Shown: one piece after another, positions 33,021 to 42,127 of the stretch | Numbering within the stretch: position 1 is the first letter of the stretch | Layout: every line of letters begins with the position of its first letter | NCBI RefSeq assembly: GCF_000690055.1 | Contig: NZ_JJNZ01000073.1 | Span: forward strand, 1-49,374 | Direction: 5' to 3' | From: Pseudoalteromonas fuliginea | Lineage (GTDB): Bacteria > Pseudomonadota > Gammaproteobacteria > Enterobacterales > Alteromonadaceae | DNA: 49,374 nucleotides | Translations under genes and position numbers: made by a program | Notes under the pieces: model-generated | Seen by the model: only the letters and a program-made list of their open reading frames with translations | Told to the model about the DNA's origin: nothing | Databases searched by the model: none

Positions 33021-34697
33021 ATGCTACTCAAAAAACTAATCAAACCACTCATACTAGCCAGCCTTTGCGCAAGTTCTAGCTACACTCTTGCACAAACAAA
33101 AGTAATTTATAACGCCAATGGTTACACCCCTTTATACAAAGGCGAAGTACAGCAGTTTTCTACCCTTGTCATTAAAGATGGAAAAGTAGTAAAAGTAGGT
33201 GGCGATACACTAAAAAATAGCTACCCAGACGCCAAGCTCATTGATGTACAAGGTAGCACCTTATTACCAGGCTTAATTGATGCTCATGGTCATGTTATTG
33301 GCCTGGGAGATAACTTATCGCAGCTTGATGTACGTGGTGCAAAATCGGTTGATGAAGTCAAAAATAAACTAAAAATATTTGCCAATAACAAACAAGGTTG
33401 GATTATAGGGCGAGGTTGGAACCAAGAGCTTTGGGGTGATACCCGCTTCCCAACAGCTAAAGATTTAGACAAAGTAGTTAATGATCGTCCAGTTGTGCTT
33501 TCACGTGTAGATAGCCACGCTATTTGGGCAAATTCAAAAGCGCTCGAACTTGCAGGTATTACCGCCCAAACAAAAGCACCTGAAGGCGGTGAAATAATTA
33601 AAGACGAATTTGGCAACCCTACCGGCATATTTGTAGATAAAGCAGAATCGCTAATTACCCAGCATATGCCAGCCCCTTCAAAACAAGATATAAGCGATTC
33701 GCTTGATGCAGCAGGAAAGCATTTATTAAGTTTAGGTATTACCTCTACCCATGATGCTGGCATTGATAAAGCAACGTGGGAAGTTTACAAAGAACGCAGT
33801 GAACTAGGAAATTTACCTGTGCGTATTGTGGCCATGTTAAGTGGTGCTAGCCCCGACTTAAACACAATGCTTAAAGCAGGGCGATACCAAGACGCAAACA
33901 GTTTCATGTCAATCCGCAGTGTTAAAGTATACGCCGATGGTGCACTTGGATCTCGTGGCGCAGCTCTTATTGAAGATTATGCAGACCGTACAGGCCATCA
34001 TGGATTAATGCTAGAGACACAAGAAAAACTCGAAGCACTCTTTACGCAAAGCTTTAAGCGCGGTTTTAGCGCTCACACCCATGCTATTGGCGATAAAGCA
34101 AATAAAGTAGTACTTGATGCCTACCAAAATGTGTTTAAAAAAACGGGCGGTATATTACTGCGCAACCGAATAGAGCACGCCCAAATTGTAACCCCTGATG
34201 ATATCCCTCGCTTTAAAGCGTTAAAAATAATCCCATCAATGCAACCAGTGCATGCTACATCAGATATGCATATGGCAGAGCAACGCTTAACTGAAAAACA
34301 ACTAAGCGGTGCCTACGCTTGGCAATCTTTTTTACAGCAAGGATCTATTATTGCGGCTGGGTCGGACTACCCTGTAGAACTCGCTAATCCATTCTATGGG
34401 TTATATTCAGCCATTACACGCATGGACCACAATCAATTACCTAAAAATGGTTGGCGTGCAAGTGAAGTATTAAGTAGAGAAGATGCATTACGTGCATTTA
34501 CTTTAGGCGGTGCGTATGCCGCACATCAAGAGTTTAAAATTGGTAGCTTAGAACAAGGTAAATGGGCTGACTTTATTTTAGTAGACAAAGATTACTTTAA
34601 AATACCTGTTGATGAGATTTATGAAACGAATGTGTTGCAAACATGGATAGCAGGAATAAAACGGTACGAAAAAGAAAAAAATATTATCGATAAATAA
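33021..34697 (+). CDS. Exported amidohydrolase 3 (YtcJ-like)
   Basis: 558 residues. Signal peptide 1-24. Amidohydrolase 3 fold: LLPGLIDAHGHVIGLGD with the metal-binding H-x-H, ARSHxHAIGD-like SAHTHAIGDKA, RIEHAQIV, and late AAGSDYPVE with the metal-binding Asp. Family members hydrolyse formamides, N-substituted amides or related C-N bonds; the true substrate is unknown. 133 bp after the last EF-hand gene on the same strand; ends at a strong hairpin. Confidence 0.92.
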   Translation: MLLKKLIKPLILASLCASSSYTLAQTKVIYNANGYTPLYKGEVQQFSTLVIKDGKVVKVGGDTLKNSYPDAKLIDVQGSTLLPGLIDAHGHVIGLGDNLSQLDVRGAKSVDEVKNKLKIFANNKQGWIIGRGWNQELWGDTRFPTAKDLDKVVNDRPVVLSRVDSHAIWANSKALELAGITAQTKAPEGGEIIKDEFGNPTGIFVDKAESLITQHMPAPSKQDISDSLDAAGKHLLSLGITSTHDAGIDKATWEVYKERSELGNLPVRIVAMLSGASPDLNTMLKAGRYQDANSFMSIRSVKVYADGALGSRGAALIEDYADRTGHHGLMLETQEKLEALFTQSFKRGFSAHTHAIGDKANKVVLDAYQNVFKKTGGILLRNRIEHAQIVTPDDIPRFKALKIIPSMQPVHATSDMHMAEQRLTEKQLSGAYAWQSFLQQGSIIAAGSDYPVELANPFYGLYSAITRMDHNQLPKNGWRASEVLSREDALRAFTLGGAYAAHQEFKIGSLEQGKWADFILVDKDYFKIPVDEIYETNVLQTWIAGIKRYEKEKNIIDK

Positions 34698-34700
34698 AAC

Positions 34701-34734
34701 CTATAAAGGGTTAACGCAAGTTAACCCTTTATAG
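34701..34734 (+). terminator. 15-bp perfect stem with GCAA loop
   Basis: CTATAAAGGGTTAAC / GTTAACCCTTTATAG around a GNRA-type GCAA tetraloop, 4 bp past the amidohydrolase stop and 16 bp before the convergent YgjV-like stop. It lacks a long T-run on either side, so it may terminate by structure or stabilise ends. Confidence 0.7.
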
Positions 34735-34749
34735 TTACAGCGTAGTATT

Positions 34750-34986
34750 TTAGCTTTTAGGCGCTTCAACTTTTGGCTGACGATATATTTTTATAATGTG
34801 ATATAAATTTACGAGCGACAATAAGCCGTTGGTAAAAATCACAGGTACTGCACCAATGGCAACACCATATGCAGTAAATACAATACAACCAAACATGTTG
34901 TACCAGCGTAGTTTTACTACATCAGTCATTGTTAACGATGCAACCAATAAAGCTGACGCAATATAACCTAAATATTCCCAACTCAA
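34750..34986 (-). CDS. YgjV-like small inner membrane protein
   Basis: 78 residues with three hydrophobic segments (about 3-18, 30-48, 50-65). WEYLGYIASALLVASLTM and KLRWYNMFGCIVFTAYG resemble the YgjV/Imp family of small membrane proteins, which have no known function. It converges on the amidohydrolase gene and diverges from the Crp/Fnr-like gene (287-bp spacer). Confidence 0.75.
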   Translation of the reverse strand: MSWEYLGYIASALLVASLTMTDVVKLRWYNMFGCIVFTAYGVAIGAVPVIFTNGLLSLVNLYHIIKIYRQPKVEAPKS

Positions 34987-35248
34987 TTGTTCTCTCCCAG
35001 CCTTTAGGTTAGCATTACACTACTGCTAGCTTATGACATTTATAAGTATTGCAAAGTAACAACAAAATAAAAAAGCTAACTTGCTTAAAAAACCTGAAAA
35101 AGTTTGCCGGAAAATACCAGCAACTTCTTAAATCATTACACGGGAAATGAAGGTAAAATAATACTCTTAGCAAAGCTAATAGTATTAGTAGCAAGTTAGC
35201 GTAAATTCTTAGTGTCTTAATGCTATCGTCATTAAGATGTAATAAATA

Positions 35249-35260
35249 GGACAAATGTCC
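35249..35260. promoter_or_regulatory. Interrupted palindrome GGACA-AA-TGTCC before the Crp/Fnr-like gene
   Basis: Five-base arms with a 2-base centre, 13 bp upstream of the start ATG and just downstream of a possible -10 (TAATAA near 35240). Placement fits an operator for autoregulation. The core GACAAATGTC also occurs at 3236-3245 and, reversed, at 3214-3223. Confidence 0.4.
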
Positions 35261-35273
35261 GAAGAGCACATTG

Positions 35274-35924
35274 ATGTTTCAATACCATTTTTCTAGTTAC
35301 CTTGTTGATCAGCTTTTAACCTTTGCCGGTAGTAGCTATCAACAATCAAAAAAAGAAGTTCTGATCCATCAAGATCAGCCTTTAAGCAAGCTTGTACGCA
35401 GTGGCACTGTGTCGTTTAGTTACGATGTAGGAAATGGACGACGCCTGCTGTTAGGACAATTGGATTGTAACAACACCCTTATTGGTGAAATAGAAGCGCT
35501 AAATAATAATCCGTGTATTTATACGGTCACGTGTTTTAGTGATGTAACCTATAACCTTATTGAATTAAGGCATTGGCGCGCGCTGCTGCTTGAAAAACCA
35601 GAACTGAGTTTATACACAGCGCAGACTATAGCGGCTAAATTTCAAGAAAATCAAAAAATCAATCTAGATAAGCTATTACTACCGCTAAGCTACAACATAG
35701 CTAAAGATTGTTTACTAAGAGCCGAAAACAACAACCCTACACTGCTTAGAGCCTATCCTACGGTAAATGCAGAAGCCGAACGTTTTGCAACAACTGAGAG
35801 AGCTTACAGGCGGGTTGTTACAGAACTTGTAGAAAAAGGCTTAGTGCTTAGAAGTAACGATGGTTTGCAAGCGGTTGATATACCAAAACTAAGTGAATAC
35901 GTAGACAGCTTTGCTCAGCTTTAA
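35274..35924 (+). CDS. Crp/Fnr-family transcription regulator (YeiL-like)
   Basis: 216 residues. N-terminal cyclic-nucleotide-binding-like barrel (about 15-115: LVRSGTVSFSYDVGNGRRLLLGQLDCNNTLIGEIEAL). A long helix and a C-terminal winged helix (about 160-205, AYRRVVTELVEKGLVLRS) follow. The layout resembles E. coli YeiL. There is no Fnr-style cysteine cluster, and the key cAMP-binding Arg-Ser pair of Crp is not obvious, so the ligand is unknown. The frame also starts at a TTG (35271); ATG 35274 is used. Confidence 0.8.
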   Translation: MFQYHFSSYLVDQLLTFAGSSYQQSKKEVLIHQDQPLSKLVRSGTVSFSYDVGNGRRLLLGQLDCNNTLIGEIEALNNNPCIYTVTCFSDVTYNLIELRHWRALLLEKPELSLYTAQTIAAKFQENQKINLDKLLLPLSYNIAKDCLLRAENNNPTLLRAYPTVNAEAERFATTERAYRRVVTELVEKGLVLRSNDGLQAVDIPKLSEYVDSFAQL

Positions 35925-36146
35925 GGTTTTTGATTAATTGGCTTGGCTAGTTAAATAATTAGTAAAACGTTATCCATAAAAAGGTTATTTAAGGCCTTAC
36001 AACATTCAGTTAAAAATTTGATATGAGTTGCGATTATCAGATTTTTAATATGACAATGTTAGAATGTGCGTGCTTGTACAGCAAATAATCCCCAATTCGC
36101 TTAATTAAGAGACCTATTTTGAGATAAGAAAATACTGTCGATAACT

Positions 36147-36229
36147 GGCCTATTGCAAGTAAATTCAACGCAGTTAGCGCTAAAAATTGCTGCTCGGGAT
36201 GGATTTATTATCCAGAGTTCAGGTTATTT
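36147..36229 (-). repeat. Dispersed 83-bp repeat, family B, copy 2
   Basis: About 88 percent identical by eye to 32261-32343 in reverse orientation, with sharp common ends. Intergenic in both places. Confidence 0.75.
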
Positions 36230-36303
36230 AAATATTTCAAAAAATTGCTCCAATGTATACCTTAAACAGCATTGCAATTAAATCGTGTTTTAATAGTCAA
36301 CAT

Positions 36304-36352
36304 TAATACCAATCCGTATAAACCTTTAAATAATCTAAACGGACTGGTATTA
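36304..36352. repeat. Long hairpin repeat after the HDOD gene
   Basis: TAATACCAATCCGTATA pairs with TAAACGGACTGGTATTA (15 of 17). It ends 6 bp from the HDOD stop, so it may act as transcript-end structure. Elements like this are scattered in Alteromonadales genomes; that remark is from memory. Confidence 0.6.
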
Positions 36353-36358
36353 CTTACT

Positions 36359-37198
36359 TTAGCTAAACATGTCTTTCACATCGTCAAGCATATCGTTGTA
36401 TTCATCACTCGAGAACAGATCCATGGAAGGGATAACCCCTTTTTCTATATACACTTGTAAAGCAGCTGACTTATCAGAAACCTGGAGTGTTCCCTCTAAA
36501 ATAGCGCCAATACGAATGAAATCGACATAACTTATTTGTTCTAACTTATAACTCGGATCAGCCCAACTTAAAGCGACATTAGAAAATTCTTCAGGAAACT
36601 CCCAAGCACGCATGATAGAAGAACCAATTTTCCCACTAAGCTTTTGAATTGCATGAGCTAAAAAGCTCGGGTTAGCAAATACTTCAGGATGACGCTCAGC
36701 TTCAGTTAAAATAGGTAACACGCCAATGTTATAAACCAATGCAGCTAGAGTGATTGAATCGCGATTTAATGAAGTATGTTTATTATTTTTTAAGTAAAAC
36801 TCCATAAGTGTTATTGAATGACTCGCAACCGTTAATGTTTTTTGCCAAGCTTTGCCCATGTAGCCTTTAATTATCTCGTTATTAGATACAAATAATTGCT
36901 CCATAGCCATTGCTGTTGCAATATTTTTAATTTGACGAAGTCCAATACGTGTCACTGCTTGTTGTAAATTGGATACTTTTACAGAGCGCCCCATAATCGC
37001 ACTATTAGCTACTTTTATCATACGAGCAGAAAGCGCGGGGTCTTGTGATATCACATCTGCCATTTGCATCAAATTGACATCAGAGTTATCAGCAGCTTGG
37101 CGAACCTTTACAGCAACTTCAGGTAATGTAGGTAAAACGAGTGTATCGTTATTTATTCTATCGACTAAAATTGTTAATAATGCATTTTCTGTAGACAT
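36359..37198 (-). CDS. HDOD domain signalling protein
   Basis: 279 residues, almost wholly one HDOD domain (about 15-215: LPTLPEVAVKVRQAADNSDVNLMQMADVISQDPALSARMIKVAN, LRQIKNIATAMAMEQLF, NRDSITLAALVYNIGVLPIL). HDOD proteins are catalytically inactive HD relatives that relay signals, often with chemotaxis or c-di-GMP systems. It is cytoplasmic and monocistronic. No partner domain is attached. Confidence 0.9.
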   Translation of the reverse strand: MSTENALLTILVDRINNDTLVLPTLPEVAVKVRQAADNSDVNLMQMADVISQDPALSARMIKVANSAIMGRSVKVSNLQQAVTRIGLRQIKNIATAMAMEQLFVSNNEIIKGYMGKAWQKTLTVASHSITLMEFYLKNNKHTSLNRDSITLAALVYNIGVLPILTEAERHPEVFANPSFLAHAIQKLSGKIGSSIMRAWEFPEEFSNVALSWADPSYKLEQISYVDFIRIGAILEGTLQVSDKSAALQVYIEKGVIPSMDLFSSDEYNDMLDDVKDMFS

Positions 37199-37498
37199 AG
37201 ATCTGTCATCCTTTTGTTCTTCGATTGCAATGCAACTGCAAACTTCGACAATTAATTTTTGTAATTTTCATAGTACAATTAGTATTGTCTAACTTACCGT
37301 TAAAGTTAAGAAAATTATAGAAGTTTATTCCTTATTCTATGTCTTTTATCGCAAGGGCTTGTCTTACAACGCCTAACACTTGCTATTTACCATTTAGTTT
37401 TGCTTTAATGCAGTCACTATAAGCAAACGTTTATATGTATTTAGCTACTTAGCTGGTGCATAAAAATTATTAAACTTACTTTTCAAACAGGCAACATA
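37199..37498. other. 300-bp divergent intergenic region
   Basis: Separates the HDOD gene from the M49-like lipoprotein gene. Only promoter-like AT-rich stretches and a weak AACTT-N7-AAGTT inverted repeat near 37295 are visible. Confidence 0.4.
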
Positions 37499-39199
37499 AT
37501 GATCTTAAATAAAATTAGCCAAGCAATTATGCTCTCTGGTGTCGTTTTTCTTAGTGCATGTTCTGAACAAGCACCGTCTTCTACCGACAACACAGCCGTA
37601 GAGCTTGCTCAAAAAAGCAGTGCACAATCAGGCCCTAAGCTTATTAATGCAGATAAACAACGTTTAGATATTTACACCGACTTTAGTCTGCAAAGTGATT
37701 TATCACACCTGAGCGACAACCAACGAGCGATGGTTGCAAAGCTTATTGACGCTTCAAAAGTAATGGATGAGTTATTTTGGAAACAAGCATTTGGTGATAA
37801 TAAAGATGCTTTTTTAGCAAAGCTAAGTGACGAAAAAGTACGTCAATTTGCCGATATAAACTATGGCCCATGGGATCGTTTAAATGGCGATAAAGCATTT
37901 TTATCCAGCTATAAAGAAAAGCCACTTGGTGCACAGTTTTACCCTGCTGACATAACCAAAGAAGAATTAAATAATGCAGACGTAAAAGACAAAACAGGGC
38001 TTTATTCTGTAATTAAGCGTGACGAGCAAGGTAAGCTTTATAGCGTACCCTACTCAAAAGAATACGCTGCAGAACTTGCAAAAGCAGCTGATCTTTTGCG
38101 CGAAGCCAGTAAGCTCGCCGATGACAAAGAATTTGCTAGTTACTTAAATCTTCGAGCTGATGCTCTGCAAAAAGATGACTTCCAAGTCTCTGACTTTGCA
38201 TGGATGGACATGAAAAATAACCCTATTGATGTGGTTATTGGTCCTATAGAAACTTATGAAGATCAGTTATTTGGTTACCGCGCTGCTTATGAATCTTATG
38301 TATTAATTAAAGATTTAAAATGGAGTGAACGCCTAGCTAAATTTGCAGCATTTTTACCTGAGCTTCAAAAAGACTTACCCGTTGATGCTAAGTACAAACA
38401 AGAAGTACCAGGCTCTGACGCCGACCTAAATGCATATGATGTTGTTTACTACGCTGGGCATTCAAACGCGGGTAGTAAAACAATCGCAATTAACTTACCA
38501 AACGATGAGCAAGTACAGCTAGAAAAAGGAACTCGTCGTCTACAACTTAAAAATGCGATGCGTGCTAAATTTGATAAAATTTTAGTGCCAATTTCAGAGC
38601 AGTTAATTGTACCAGAGCAGCGTAAACACATTACTTTTGATGCATTTTTTGCCAATACGATGTTCCATGAAGTGGCTCACGGTTTAGGTATTAAAAATAC
38701 AATTACAGGTAAAGGTACTGTTCGTCAATCACTACAAGAACACGCAAGTGCACTTGAAGAAGGTAAAGCCGATATTTTAGGTCTATACATGATTGAACAG
38801 TTACTTAAAAAAGGCGAAATTACTGAAGGCACTATTGAAGATTATTACACGACCTTCATGGCAGGTATATTCCGCTCAGTTCGTTTTGGAGCATCAAGCG
38901 CGCATGGTAAAGCAAATATGATCCGCTTTAACTTTTTTGCTCAAGAAGGTGCTTTTTCTAAAAATGAAGCAGGCTTATACCGCGTTAATATGGAAAAAAT
39001 GAGCATTGCAATGGCCAAGCTTTCTCGCTTAATTTTAACCTTACAAGGTGATGGCGATTATGAAAAAGTAGATCAACTAATTGCAACGCATGGCGACATT
39101 AAAGAAGAACTTGCTAAAGACTTAGAAAAACTAAGTAAAGCTAATATCCCTGTAGATGTAACGTTTAAGCAAGGTAGGGAAGTACTAGGGCTTAAATAA
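37499..39199 (+). CDS. M49-like (dipeptidyl-peptidase III-related) lipoprotein zinc peptidase
   Basis: 566 residues. Lipobox FLSAC (Cys 21). The zinc site is HEVAH (390-394), followed by EEGKAD (420-425), in the spacing of M49 peptidases. Those usually have HELLGH with one extra residue and EECRAE, so this belongs to the bacterial variant clade with a plain HExxH. Expected to hydrolyse short peptides in the periplasm; the exact specificity is unknown. Terminated by the bidirectional hairpin shared with the HIT gene. AGG lies eight bases before the ATG. Confidence 0.82.
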   Translation: MILNKISQAIMLSGVVFLSACSEQAPSSTDNTAVELAQKSSAQSGPKLINADKQRLDIYTDFSLQSDLSHLSDNQRAMVAKLIDASKVMDELFWKQAFGDNKDAFLAKLSDEKVRQFADINYGPWDRLNGDKAFLSSYKEKPLGAQFYPADITKEELNNADVKDKTGLYSVIKRDEQGKLYSVPYSKEYAAELAKAADLLREASKLADDKEFASYLNLRADALQKDDFQVSDFAWMDMKNNPIDVVIGPIETYEDQLFGYRAAYESYVLIKDLKWSERLAKFAAFLPELQKDLPVDAKYKQEVPGSDADLNAYDVVYYAGHSNAGSKTIAINLPNDEQVQLEKGTRRLQLKNAMRAKFDKILVPISEQLIVPEQRKHITFDAFFANTMFHEVAHGLGIKNTITGKGTVRQSLQEHASALEEGKADILGLYMIEQLLKKGEITEGTIEDYYTTFMAGIFRSVRFGASSAHGKANMIRFNFFAQEGAFSKNEAGLYRVNMEKMSIAMAKLSRLILTLQGDGDYEKVDQLIATHGDIKEELAKDLEKLSKANIPVDVTFKQGREVLGLK

Positions 39200-39224
39200 G
39201 TTTAGTTAAACTTAGTTAAACCCT

Positions 39225-39261
39225 AAAAAAGCGTTGCAGCTTAAAACTGCAGCGCTTTTTT
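39225..39261. terminator. Bidirectional terminator shared by the M49-like and HIT genes
   Basis: AAAAAAGCGTTGCAG (39225-39239) and CTGCAGCGCTTTTTT (39247-39261) form a 15-bp stem (one G-U) with T-runs both ways. On the minus strand it includes the last codons and stop of the HIT gene. Confidence 0.88.
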
Positions 39262-39645
39262 TAGCTCTGTGATTTGTAGATCTGTATAAGGCACTGCTGG
39301 GTGCTTACCCCAAATTGGCGCAGGCCATGCAGCATCACTCGTAAAACGCGCAATATGATGAATATGTAATTGCGGCACCATATTACCTAAAGCCGCTATG
39401 TTTAATTTATCAGGTTTAAATACATCCATTAATAATTTACTTAGCTTGGCTGACTCTTTTAAATAAACAATTTGATCATCCTCAGATAAATCAATTATCT
39501 CTTTTAAGTTAGCCTGCCTAGGCACTAATACAAACCACGGATACAAGCTGTCGTTCAATAAAAGTACTTTACACAACGGCCAATCGGCAAGTTCTATACA
39601 GTCGCGTTTAAGCTCTGGCGCTAATTTAAATTCAGGGTTAGTCAT
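39241..39645 (-). CDS. HIT family nucleotide hydrolase-like protein
   Basis: 134 residues. Histidine triad near residue 95: QLHIHHIAR, matching the H-x-H-x-H-like catalytic motif. The upstream LVPRQANLKEIIDLSEDDQ block is typical of the small bacterial HIT proteins (dinucleoside polyphosphate or adenosine-phosphoramidate hydrolases). Cytoplasmic. Strong AGGAC ribosome site. Convergent with the M49-like gene. The last codons are inside the terminator stem. Confidence 0.9.
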   Translation of the reverse strand: MTNPEFKLAPELKRDCIELADWPLCKVLLLNDSLYPWFVLVPRQANLKEIIDLSEDDQIVYLKESAKLSKLLMDVFKPDKLNIAALGNMVPQLHIHHIARFTSDAAWPAPIWGKHPAVPYTDLQITELKKALQF

Positions 39646-39756
39646 TGTTATGTCCTACTTTGTCTTTAATAATTGCCACTTTATAGCATTTAGTTGCAGT
39701 TGCACACGCTTGGCTTTACCATTCAAAGCAATATTTATAAAAGCGAAGGCAACCTT

Positions 39757-41982
39757 GTGCTAAAAAAAATAAAACATCTTTCACTGGCCCTGCCATTAAT
39801 GGTTGGCACCCTTGCTGTTCAAGCAAAACCTTTATCGCTGGAGCGTATTTTTGACGATCCAAGCCTTTCAGGTAAATCACCTGTGCAACTTAAATTTTCG
39901 CCTGACGGCAGCCGTGTGACTTATTTGCAAGGTAAAAGCGATGACTACAATCGCTACGACTTATGGGAATACAACCTAAAAGATAACACCAATCGTGTGC
40001 TAGTTGATTCAGCAAAGTTATTTTCAGGCCCAGAAAACCTATCAGATGAAGAAAAAGCACGCCGCGAACGCCAACGTATCTTTGGTAAAGGCATACTTGA
40101 ATACAAATGGTCTAAAGATGGCAAAGCACTTTTATTCCCACTCAATGGCGACCTTTATTATTACGATTTAGCCTCTGCTAAAAGTAAAAAACTAACCGAC
40201 ACTGAAACATTTGAAACCGATGCACGCTTTTCACCTAAAGGTAACTACGTATCGTTTATTCGAGAGCAAAACCTATTCGCTTTAGAGCTTGAGTCTGGTA
40301 AAGAAATTCAGCTTAGTAAAGATGGCGGCGGCGTAATTAAAAACGGCATGGCCGAATTTGTAGCTCAAGAAGAAATGAGCCGCATGACAGGTTACTGGTG
40401 GTCAGGTGATGAAACTAAAATTGCCTATACCCGCGTTGACGAAACCCCAGTAAAAGAAGCTATCCGTAACGAAATTTACGCTGACGAAGTTAAATTATTT
40501 AACCAGCGCTACCCGTTTACAGGTACCGATAACGTTAAAATTCAACTTGGTGTGGTTAAGCTAAACGACCAAAAAGTAGATTGGATTGATTTAGGTAAAG
40601 ATGAAGACATTTACATTGCGCGCGCTAAATGGCTAAAAGACGGCAATACACTGTCGTACCAATGGCAAAATCGCTCGCAACATAAATTAGAACTGCGTTT
40701 TTATAACAGCGAAACTAAAGCCCAAAAAGTAGCACTGACCGAAAATAGCGAAACGTGGATTAACCTACATTTTGATCTTGAGTTTTTAAAAGACAAAAAA
40801 CATTTTGTATGGGCATCTGAGCGAGACGGCTTTAAACATTTATATCTGTATCGCACAAACGGTCAACTTGTACGTCAAATCACCTCTGGTGATTGGGCTG
40901 TTGATAGCTTAAAAGGTATTGATGAGAAAAAAGGCATTGTTTACTTTGCCGGTCGAAAAGATACACCGCTTGAAAGCCATTTATACAGCGCGCCTTTATT
41001 TAAAAAAGGCGATGCCAAACGTATCACCGAAAAAGGTCAGTACCACAATGTTGTGCTAGCAAAAGACAATAAAACCTTTATCGATAATAGCTCGTCTGAT
41101 AATAAACCAAACTCAGCAGCACTTCGTAAAGTAAACGGCGAATTCATTACCTGGCTTGAAGAAAATAAGCTAGATAGTAGCCACCCCCTTACTCCTTATT
41201 TAAGCGACTTAACAAAACCAGAATACGGCACAATTAAAGCCGATGATGGCCAAGTTATGCATTACCGTTTATTTAAGCCTAGCACCATTGCTGATGGCAA
41301 AAAGCATCCTGTTATTGTTAACGTATACGGCGGCCCGCATGCTCAGCGAGTAACGAATAGCTGGCGCAGTAAAAACTTGTACTTTCAGTACATGGCGCAA
41401 CAAGGTTATGTCATTTTTCAACTGGATAACCGTGGTTCGTACAACCGTGGTAAAAAGTTTGAAGATGCTATTTATAAAAAATTAGGTGTGGTTGAGGTTG
41501 CCGATCAAATTAAAGGCGTAGAGTTTTTACGTACCCTTGATTACGTAGACCCACAACGCATTGGTGTTTATGGCCATAGCTACGGCGGCTACATGGCACT
41601 TATGACTATGTTTAAAGCGGGCGATTACTTTCAAGCCGGCGTATCAGGTGCACCAGTAACCGATTGGGCTCTATACGATACACATTACACAGAGCGTTAT
41701 TTAGGTCACCCCGATACAAATGCTAAAGGCTACGAAGACAGCGCAGTATTTCCATATGCAGATGGCTTAAAAGGCCCATTAATGATTTATCATGGTATGG
41801 CTGACGACAACGTATTGTTTACGCATTCCACTAAATTATTTAAACAGCTTCAAGATAACGAAAAACAGTTTGAAATGATGACCTACCCTGGCTCTAAACA
41901 CAGCCTACGTGGGAAACAAGTGCAAACACACCTACATCAAACCATAACAAACTTCTTTAATCGTCATTTTGATGTTAAATAG
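39757..41982 (+). CDS. Exported S9 peptidase, dipeptidyl-peptidase IV type
   Basis: About 741 residues from a GTG at 39757, which has AAGG upstream and gives a clean signal peptide ending TLAVQA. The longer frame from 39694 adds a non-signal extension. An N-terminal beta-propeller (about 30-480) precedes an alpha/beta hydrolase domain with the nucleophile in GHSYGGYM, the Asp in MADDNVLF and the His in GSKHSLRG. DPP4 enzymes remove Xaa-Pro dipeptides; the EE motif for the substrate N-terminus appears as QEEMSR near residue 207. Divergent from the HIT gene by about 110 bp. Confidence 0.92.
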   Translation: MLKKIKHLSLALPLMVGTLAVQAKPLSLERIFDDPSLSGKSPVQLKFSPDGSRVTYLQGKSDDYNRYDLWEYNLKDNTNRVLVDSAKLFSGPENLSDEEKARRERQRIFGKGILEYKWSKDGKALLFPLNGDLYYYDLASAKSKKLTDTETFETDARFSPKGNYVSFIREQNLFALELESGKEIQLSKDGGGVIKNGMAEFVAQEEMSRMTGYWWSGDETKIAYTRVDETPVKEAIRNEIYADEVKLFNQRYPFTGTDNVKIQLGVVKLNDQKVDWIDLGKDEDIYIARAKWLKDGNTLSYQWQNRSQHKLELRFYNSETKAQKVALTENSETWINLHFDLEFLKDKKHFVWASERDGFKHLYLYRTNGQLVRQITSGDWAVDSLKGIDEKKGIVYFAGRKDTPLESHLYSAPLFKKGDAKRITEKGQYHNVVLAKDNKTFIDNSSSDNKPNSAALRKVNGEFITWLEENKLDSSHPLTPYLSDLTKPEYGTIKADDGQVMHYRLFKPSTIADGKKHPVIVNVYGGPHAQRVTNSWRSKNLYFQYMAQQGYVIFQLDNRGSYNRGKKFEDAIYKKLGVVEVADQIKGVEFLRTLDYVDPQRIGVYGHSYGGYMALMTMFKAGDYFQAGVSGAPVTDWALYDTHYTERYLGHPDTNAKGYEDSAVFPYADGLKGPLMIYHGMADDNVLFTHSTKLFKQLQDNEKQFEMMTYPGSKHSLRGKQVQTHLHQTITNFFNRHFDVK

Positions 41983-42006
41983 ATGAGTTAATATTAAAGG
42001 TAGACT

Positions 42007-42036
42007 AAAGGCTGATTGAAAAATCAGCCTTTTTTT
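42007..42036 (+). terminator. Rho-independent terminator after the DPP4-like gene
   Basis: AAAGGCTGATT / AATCAGCCTTT stem with a GAAA loop and a T7 run. Confidence 0.93.
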
Positions 42037-42127
42037 GTTTTATTAGCAGCTAAGCCTAGATTAAATACACTTTTTAGCTACGCTTATTCTATGCACTTAA
42101 TAGTGCAAACTCATAAAGGATAAATGT

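Larger units (their letters stand above)
35925..36358. other. 434-bp gene-free region with repeats
   Basis: Contains repeat B copy 2 (36147-36229) and an inverted repeat (36304-36352); otherwise AT-rich with nothing else evident. Confidence 0.55.

Noticed and set aside
35015..35269. 84-codon minus-strand frame rich in Leu, Phe and Tyr
   Set aside because: No ribosome site, skewed composition, and it fills the promoter region of the Crp/Fnr-like gene.
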